From Sphaerochaetaceae bacterium (lineage in GTDB: Bacteria; Spirochaetota; Spirochaetia; Sphaerochaetales; Sphaerochaetaceae), in contig JAQQAI010000026.1 in assembly GCA_028532915.1 (NCBI GenBank), positions 24,013-88,012 on the forward strand: a DNA stretch of 64,000 nucleotides, read 5' to 3'. Below, one piece after another: positions 59,447 through 64,000 of the stretch. The position numbers were made by a program, and so were the translations under genes. Position 1 is the stretch's first letter. The number at the start of each line of letters is the position of its first letter. The notes beneath the pieces are model-generated. The model saw nothing but the letters and a program-made list of their open reading frames with translations, had not been told where the DNA came from and made no database searches.

Positions 59447-60364
59447 ATGGAACGTCATCATATTACCCTCTCTGATAATAAAGATTTGTTTTACAGAATA
59501 TGGAAACCTGAGAACGGTAATGTGCTGATGGCGGTACATCTTCTCCACGGGATGGCAGAGCACAGCGAACGTTATGACAGGTTCGCCGCATATCTGACGA
59601 CCCTGGGATGTGTCGTCTATGCTCAGGACCACCGTGGTCACGGCATGAGTGCAAAAGATGAAGATCTCGGCTGGTTCGCCCGATCGAACGGATGGTCCCG
59701 GGTGGTGCAGGATACGGTGGAAATCAGTGAGATGATAGTTCGAAAGTATCCTGATATCCCTCTTTTCCTGTTCGGTCATTCGATGGGATCTTTCATCGCC
59801 AGGAGCGTGATACTGGAAAAAGATTCCATGTACCGGGGTGTCATAATCTGTGGAACGGGAGCCTCAAAAGGCTTTGTAGGGAAGGTCGGCCGGCTGATAG
59901 CTCTGGTAAGATCTATGCTGAATGGAGGAAAGAAACCGGATACACTTCTCGATACCCTCAGCTTCGGTTCATTCGCCCATCAGTTTCCGGATAGAAAGAC
60001 AGAATTTGACTGGCTGAGCAAGGATGAACAGCAGGTCGCAGCCTATATCAACGATCCTCTATGCGGGTTTATCTGCACCTCGCGTTTCTTTGTGGATCTT
60101 CTCGATGGGGTAGCACTTGCGAATAACAGCTCAAAGGCGAAAAAGATCCGTAAGGATCTAGCGATACTTATCATCAGCGGAGAAAACGATCCTGTAGGAG
60201 ATTTCGGTACGGGAGTGAAAAAAGTGGAAAAACTTTATGAAGGAGCCGGACTGTCCCGGATAACGACACATCTTGTGAAAGGGGGCAGACATGAGATTCT
60301 CAATGAAACCAATTATGAAGATGTGTATTCCTTTATCGGCACTTGGCTAGTTGCACTCAGATAG
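59447..60364 (+). CDS. alpha/beta hydrolase, monoacylglycerol-lipase/lysophospholipase type
   Basis: 305 residues, AGGAGG 9 bp upstream. LLHGMAEHSERYDRFA and QDHRGHGMS are typical of the Hydrolase_4 (serine aminopeptidase S33) group. Nucleophile elbow FGHSMGSF, acid SGENDPVGDF and KGGRHEI histidine complete the triad. Probably a cytoplasmic lipase/esterase; no signal peptide. The alternative start 21 bp upstream precedes the ribosome site. Confidence 0.88.
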   Translation: MERHHITLSDNKDLFYRIWKPENGNVLMAVHLLHGMAEHSERYDRFAAYLTTLGCVVYAQDHRGHGMSAKDEDLGWFARSNGWSRVVQDTVEISEMIVRKYPDIPLFLFGHSMGSFIARSVILEKDSMYRGVIICGTGASKGFVGKVGRLIALVRSMLNGGKKPDTLLDTLSFGSFAHQFPDRKTEFDWLSKDEQQVAAYINDPLCGFICTSRFFVDLLDGVALANNSSKAKKIRKDLAILIISGENDPVGDFGTGVKKVEKLYEGAGLSRITTHLVKGGRHEILNETNYEDVYSFIGTWLVALR

Positions 60365-60396
60365 GGTACGATACGAACTAATGTGAGGATGTTTAC

Positions 60397-61608
60397 TTGA
60401 AAATTAAACGATATTACGAAGTCCTGCTGACAAAATTCATGAAGGATCAGATAACCATTCTGGCATCGGGGATTGTCTACAATACCCTGATATCGGTTAT
60501 CCCGTTCATCTCGTTCCTCGTCACTTTTCTGGCTCTGTTCGATGCGCTGCAGCCGTTCTATCTGACTCTGACCGAATTGTTCACCTCGATCTTCGGAACC
60601 GCCGCCGGCGGTCAGCTGGTCTCAATGATAGAACAGTACAGCTCGAATGCCCGCTCTCTCGGTGCCGTCGGTCTTATTTCATTCGGGATTACCTCTATAC
60701 TGCTGATCAATAAGGTGTGGTCAGTGGTAAATTACATCTACCGCAGTTCTCCAAGAACAACCGGAGTGATGAAAAGGACAATAGGTTTCATTACCACGCT
60801 GATTCTCGGCGTTATTCTTCTGGCTTCCTATATCTCTGTGAAATCTATCTTCAGCAACTGGTTTCTCTCCATCCTGCAGTGGGAGTTCTACAGCGCTATC
60901 GTCAAGCTTATCGTGCAGTACCTTGCTCCGTGGGCGATCGCATGGCTGTTCGTCTTTATCATTATAATGATTGCCCCTAGTTCAAAGGTGACCGGAGCAA
61001 GTGCCGGTATAGGTGCTCTATGCGCTACCGTCGGGATGTACATAACCAATTTCATATTCTCTTATCTTGTGAATGCAATGTTCGGGTTATCACTCATCTA
61101 CGGGTCTTTCGCGGTCATCTTCCTTTTTCTTCTATGGGTCTACAGTGTATGGCTGGTGATTCTGCTGGGAGTGGAAATCTCCTATATTCATCAGTACCAG
61201 CCGGATAAGACTTCGATCGTTCATCCGGTCTCTCCGGCAGAGCAGATGGCGAACGGCATCAATGTGATGATGGTCATCGGGGCGAATTTCAGAGACGGTC
61301 AGGGGGAGACAAAGATCAAGGATATCAGTGACAGGCTTCTGATGAACGAGAAGCAGCTGTTTGGAGTACTGGAGCAGTTGGAAAGGAAAAACTACATCAT
61401 TGCGACCAACCAGATGAGGACCTCATTTATTCCGGCGCAACCTCTGGAGAATCTCATGATAGTCGATCTTGCCGAAGCTCTGTACGGCAAGGTATATCTC
61501 GAACAGAATCTCGACACGATCGGAGATTCTATTTCCAGCCAGATCGATATCAAAGGGATCAGAACGCTCGGGAACCTGAGTGTCTCTCATCTTCTCGAAC
61601 GGGTGTGA
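60397..61608 (+). CDS. YihY/BrkB-family membrane protein
   Basis: 403 residues from TTG after GAGGAT. Six membrane segments in the first ~290 residues (VYNTLISVIPFISFLV, GAVGLISFGITSILLINKVW, WVYSVWLVILLGVEISYIH) match the YihY family, followed by a ~120-residue soluble tail that resembles a winged helix (ISDRLLMNEKQLFGVLEQLE). Once mis-named RNase BN; the true role is unsettled. The gene ends 1 bp from the convergent ZIP gene. Confidence 0.85.
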   Translation: MKIKRYYEVLLTKFMKDQITILASGIVYNTLISVIPFISFLVTFLALFDALQPFYLTLTELFTSIFGTAAGGQLVSMIEQYSSNARSLGAVGLISFGITSILLINKVWSVVNYIYRSSPRTTGVMKRTIGFITTLILGVILLASYISVKSIFSNWFLSILQWEFYSAIVKLIVQYLAPWAIAWLFVFIIIMIAPSSKVTGASAGIGALCATVGMYITNFIFSYLVNAMFGLSLIYGSFAVIFLFLLWVYSVWLVILLGVEISYIHQYQPDKTSIVHPVSPAEQMANGINVMMVIGANFRDGQGETKIKDISDRLLMNEKQLFGVLEQLERKNYIIATNQMRTSFIPAQPLENLMIVDLAEALYGKVYLEQNLDTIGDSISSQIDIKGIRTLGNLSVSHLLERV

Positions 61609-61609
61609 A

Positions 61610-62431
61610 TCATCCCAGAGCCACATCCAGGATCATCATGATCGTAAATCCTATGACTGCTCCGAATGTCGAAAGGTGAGTTCCCTCATGGTCTCCTCCC
61701 GACTGACTTTCAGGGATCAGCTCTTCCACGACAACATAGATCATTGCGCCGGCGGCGAACGATAGAGCGTAGGGAAGAATCGGCTGCATTGTTGTTACAA
61801 GAGCTGCACCCAGAACTCCGGCGACCGGTTCTACGGCTCCTGATGCCTGACCGTACATAAAACTTTTAGTCCGGCTCAAACCTTCCCTCCTCAACGGTAT
61901 AGATACTGCTGCTCCTTCAGGAAGATTCTGTATCCCGATACCGATAGCTACAGCAGTCGCCGCCATGATAGAGATCGTGGAGGCTCCGGAAGCTGCAGCA
62001 CCGAAGGCGACTCCGACGGCGAGTCCTTCAGGGAAATTGTGCAGTGTTATTGCAAGAACAAGGAGGACGCTCCTTCTCAGATGAGACGGGATCCCTTCTG
62101 CCTCATCACCTTCTTTCGAATCAAGATGTATGTGAGGGATCAGTTTATCGGCTATGTAAAGAAAACCTGCTCCTGCCAGAAAACCTATAGAAGCGACAAG
62201 AAATGCCGGAATCTGAGAATCGGTTTCAGCCATTTCGATCGCCGGTGCGAGCAATGACCAGAAACTTGCAGCGATCATGACTCCGCTGGCAAATCCCAGC
62301 ATCAGATTCAGCACATGCTGGTTGATTTTCTTGAAAAAGAATACGAAGGCTGCTCCGGCAGCTGTGGTTGCCCAAGTCCCCATCGTAGCGATGAAGGCCA
62401 GCAGAATCGGCATTGATGAAATTGACTGCAT
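61610..62431 (-). CDS. ZIP-family zinc transporter
   Basis: 273 residues from MQSISSMPILLAF with AGGAGA upstream; the longer in-frame start falls on the palindrome. Eight membrane helices; metal-site motifs HNFPEGLAVG and QNLPEGAAVS, and a His-containing loop between. Resembles bacterial ZupT-like importers of zinc and other divalent metals. Preceded by a Fur/Zur-type box. Confidence 0.9.
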   Translation of the reverse strand: MQSISSMPILLAFIATMGTWATTAAGAAFVFFFKKINQHVLNLMLGFASGVMIAASFWSLLAPAIEMAETDSQIPAFLVASIGFLAGAGFLYIADKLIPHIHLDSKEGDEAEGIPSHLRRSVLLVLAITLHNFPEGLAVGVAFGAAASGASTISIMAATAVAIGIGIQNLPEGAAVSIPLRREGLSRTKSFMYGQASGAVEPVAGVLGAALVTTMQPILPYALSFAAGAMIYVVVEELIPESQSGGDHEGTHLSTFGAVIGFTIMMILDVALG

Positions 62432-62450
62432 TGCTCTGTCTCCTGAAAAA

Positions 62451-62470
62451 ATGATTATGATGATAATCAT
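62451..62470. promoter_or_regulatory. Fur/Zur-type palindrome between the ZIP gene and an unknown gene
   Basis: ATGATTAT-GATG-ATAATCAT, a perfect 8-bp inverted repeat of the Fur-box type. It begins 20 bp upstream of the ZIP start and 62 bp from the divergent gene, and a Fur-family regulator is encoded ~500 bp away. Confidence 0.7.
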
Positions 62471-62532
62471 AGCCTAATATTCGAGAAAATTGTATTCTTA
62501 TACCATAATTAACTGATTCAAGGAGGAGAGAA

Positions 62533-63015
62533 ATGAACACATACTCTTTCAATCCTGTCGCGATAGACCCGCTGCTGTATCCGATGATGGCAGATCCGTA
62601 CGACAGATATATCGATGAAGGATATTATCTGTTCGAAAATGAGAATATTAAAGGATATGTTCAACAGAATCCGAAGCCGCAGCACCCTGACGGCTATCTT
62701 ATATTCCCGTATGCCATGGCTTGTTTCGATGAAAACGATCATCATATTCTCTCAGCCGTGATCGAGCAGACCGATTACAGGATACTCAGTGACCTGACAC
62801 GCACTCCGTTGAGTGAACTGAAAGGAGATACCAAAGGGTATCTTTCAGCCTGTTCACTTGCACTTTATCACAGTGAAGCTCATCAGGTACTGCAGGAAAT
62901 CTCCCGGGATTTTTCAAAAGAGGATGCTGTCGAACTGCTGATCGATATCGTCTGTGATGCTCTTGATACCCCGTTCACTCCCCGTTTTGTCGGCACGAAC
63001 GGCAGATCCCGCTGA
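62533..63015 (+). CDS. uncharacterised 160-residue protein in the zinc module
   Basis: No family recognised. Acidic, with N-terminal YxxxPxxxDPYDRYIDEG and a HH pair at ~75; no signal peptide or membrane helix. An excellent ribosome site (AAGGAGGAGA) precedes the ATG. It shares a 101-bp upstream region and the Zur-type box with the ZIP gene and its last ~40 bp overlap the convergent Fur-family gene. A zinc-linked role is inference from position. Confidence 0.75.
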   Translation: MNTYSFNPVAIDPLLYPMMADPYDRYIDEGYYLFENENIKGYVQQNPKPQHPDGYLIFPYAMACFDENDHHILSAVIEQTDYRILSDLTRTPLSELKGDTKGYLSACSLALYHSEAHQVLQEISRDFSKEDAVELLIDIVCDALDTPFTPRFVGTNGRSR

Positions 63016-63376
63016 GAGACAGATTATGGTGAAGGACCTTGATATCGAGATCTTTCGTGTATGATTCGATCAGAGTATCAATTTTACATGAACCCAGATC
63101 GATGAACTGGTGGCATTTTTCGCAGTGGAACCAGTGATGATGTTTGCAGTGGTTTCCTTTTTCATCGACGAGGGGCACATAATACCGTTCGGTTCCGTGC
63201 TTTGTACAGTGAAGAAGAAATGATTCACAGTATCCATTATTCTCCAGATAGTGGAGAGTCCTGTAGACTGTGACCTGATTGATCTTGTCGGCCACTAAAG
63301 AGGATATCTGCTGAGCCGTAAGCGGATGCTCGCCGCCGGTCAGTATCTCCAGCACATTCGTTCTTGCCTTTGTCAT
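62975..63376 (-). CDS. Fur-family metal-responsive regulator, probably Zur-like
   Basis: 133 residues after GGAGG. Winged-helix part with TAQQISSLVADKINQVTVYRT, then the metal-binding region CKHHHWFHCEKC and a second CRSC for structural zinc. Position after a ZnuB-type permease and near the Zur-type box supports a zinc rather than iron or peroxide sensor. Coupled to znuB by an ATGA overlap. Confidence 0.85.
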   Translation of the reverse strand: MTKARTNVLEILTGGEHPLTAQQISSLVADKINQVTVYRTLHYLENNGYCESFLLHCTKHGTERYYVPLVDEKGNHCKHHHWFHCEKCHQFIDLGSCKIDTLIESYTKDLDIKVLHHNLSLSGICRSCRQNGE

Positions 63377-64000
63377 CCTTTTCCTCCCGCCGGCTTTCGT
63401 ATCATTCTGACAACAGAGAAGGCCAGAAACACTGCTCCTGAAACAAGCACGACCATCGCTCCTACGCTCATATCAAGATACCATCCCGTTACGAGTCCTG
63501 CCATGCTGAAGATACTTGAGTAGATTGTGGAAAAGATCATCATCATTGCCATGTTTCTCGCATGGAAACCTGCGGTTCCCGCAGGAAGTGTGAGCATCGC
63601 GATCACCATCACGATTCCTACAAACGTCTGCAGCAGGACTATCGCGATGGCTGTGATGATCAGGAGGATGACGAACAGAGTCTGAGTATTGATACCGCGG
63701 ACCTGAGAGAATTCATCATCGAAACTCGTGGCTTCGAGTTGAGGGTAGAATCTCCATACCAGAATCATGACGATAACATCGAGGACTGCAAGCAGGATGA
63801 GATCGGTATTGCTTATGAGGAGTATGTTTCCAAATAGATACCCCAACGGGTCGGTATACCCCGGTGTCTTTGCCATACTGACGACACCGATACTCATACC
63901 AATAGCCCAGATTGCGTTGATGACGGTATCATTTCTTCCCTTCGCCTTCAAAGAGACCATCGCTATGATAAGCGCAGCAATCACAGCGAATATGATCGCT
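63373..64000 (-). CDS. ABC-3 family metal permease, ZnuB-like (5' end outside window)
   Basis: The last ~208 residues of a zinc/manganese ABC permease; the reading frame stays open to the window edge. Multiple membrane helices and the conserved MLTLPAGTAG and GYLFGNILLI segments. The ATPase and binding protein are expected upstream (beyond 64000). The 3' end overlaps the Fur-family gene. Confidence 0.85.
   Translation of the reverse strand, partial: AIIFAVIAALIIAMVSLKAKGRNDTVINAIWAIGMSIGVVSMAKTPGYTDPLGYLFGNILLISNTDLILLAVLDVIVMILVWRFYPQLEATSFDDEFSQVRGINTQTLFVILLIITAIAIVLLQTFVGIVMVIAMLTLPAGTAGFHARNMAMMMIFSTIYSSIFSMAGLVTGWYLDMSVGAMVVLVSGAVFLAFSVVRMIRKPAGGKG

Overview
The window is a chromosomal housekeeping segment from a spirochaete, most likely a Sphaerochaetaceae- or Spirochaetales-type organism. 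This is inferred from several things: a SpiroCoCo-type coiled-coil protein; a secY-rpmJ junction without adk, map or infA; RNase Y and YmdB in an organism with outer-membrane barrels; a TGS/kinase fusion of the spirochaete nucleoside kinase type; and tandem Wzi-like outer-membrane proteins. No rRNA, tRNA, insertion sequence, phage gene or CRISPR array was recognised. Codon use and gene spacing look uniform, so there is no clear sign of a recent island.

Region 1 (1-17.6 kb) is the end of rpoC, then rpsL-rpsG, a terminator, a strong promoter with a long structured leader, tuf, and an unbroken S10-spc-alpha ribosomal block from rpsJ to rplQ including secY and rpoA. fusA is absent from its usual place between rpsG and tuf. 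Region 2 (17.6-33 kb) holds RNA and central functions: rny-ymdB-like-tlyA, a convergent GerMN-domain protein, ptsI-der-HAD-SpiroCoCo, pyrG, and grpE-dnaK-dnaJ-rlmB. Region 3 (33-41 kb) has two tandem Wzi-like outer-membrane proteins behind a CRP-like operator, a tatD-dusB-purD operon on the minus strand, and ricT. Region 4 (41-51.3 kb) has rpsT, an HU/IHF protein, lnt, cinA, rho with an unusual N-terminus, rpmE, a degenerate galactokinase-like gene with surE and a Cys-cluster protein, and a nifS-nifU Fe-S assembly pair.

Region 5 (51.3-58.7 kb) is the least ordinary part. A four-gene minus-strand operon, joined by three successive ATGA overlaps, encodes a protein of unknown family, two diverged iron-alcohol-dehydrogenase-fold proteins that have lost metal ligands, and a TGS/ThrRS-like/uridine-kinase fusion. 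Back to back with it, from promoters whose -35 boxes lie about 12 bp apart, runs an aldehyde:ferredoxin oxidoreductase homologue that lacks the Fe-S cysteine cluster, coupled to an LpxR-like outer-membrane protein. This is the best candidate for an undescribed system. Region 6 (58.7-64 kb) has a phosphodiesterase, a monoacylglycerol-lipase-like hydrolase, a YihY membrane protein and a zinc module: a ZIP transporter behind a 20-bp Fur/Zur-type palindrome, a small unknown protein, a Fur-family regulator and a ZnuB-type permease cut by the window end.

Boundaries, starts and regulatory sites are read directly from the sequence. Family names rest on motif recognition. Functions of the degenerate proteins are not assigned.
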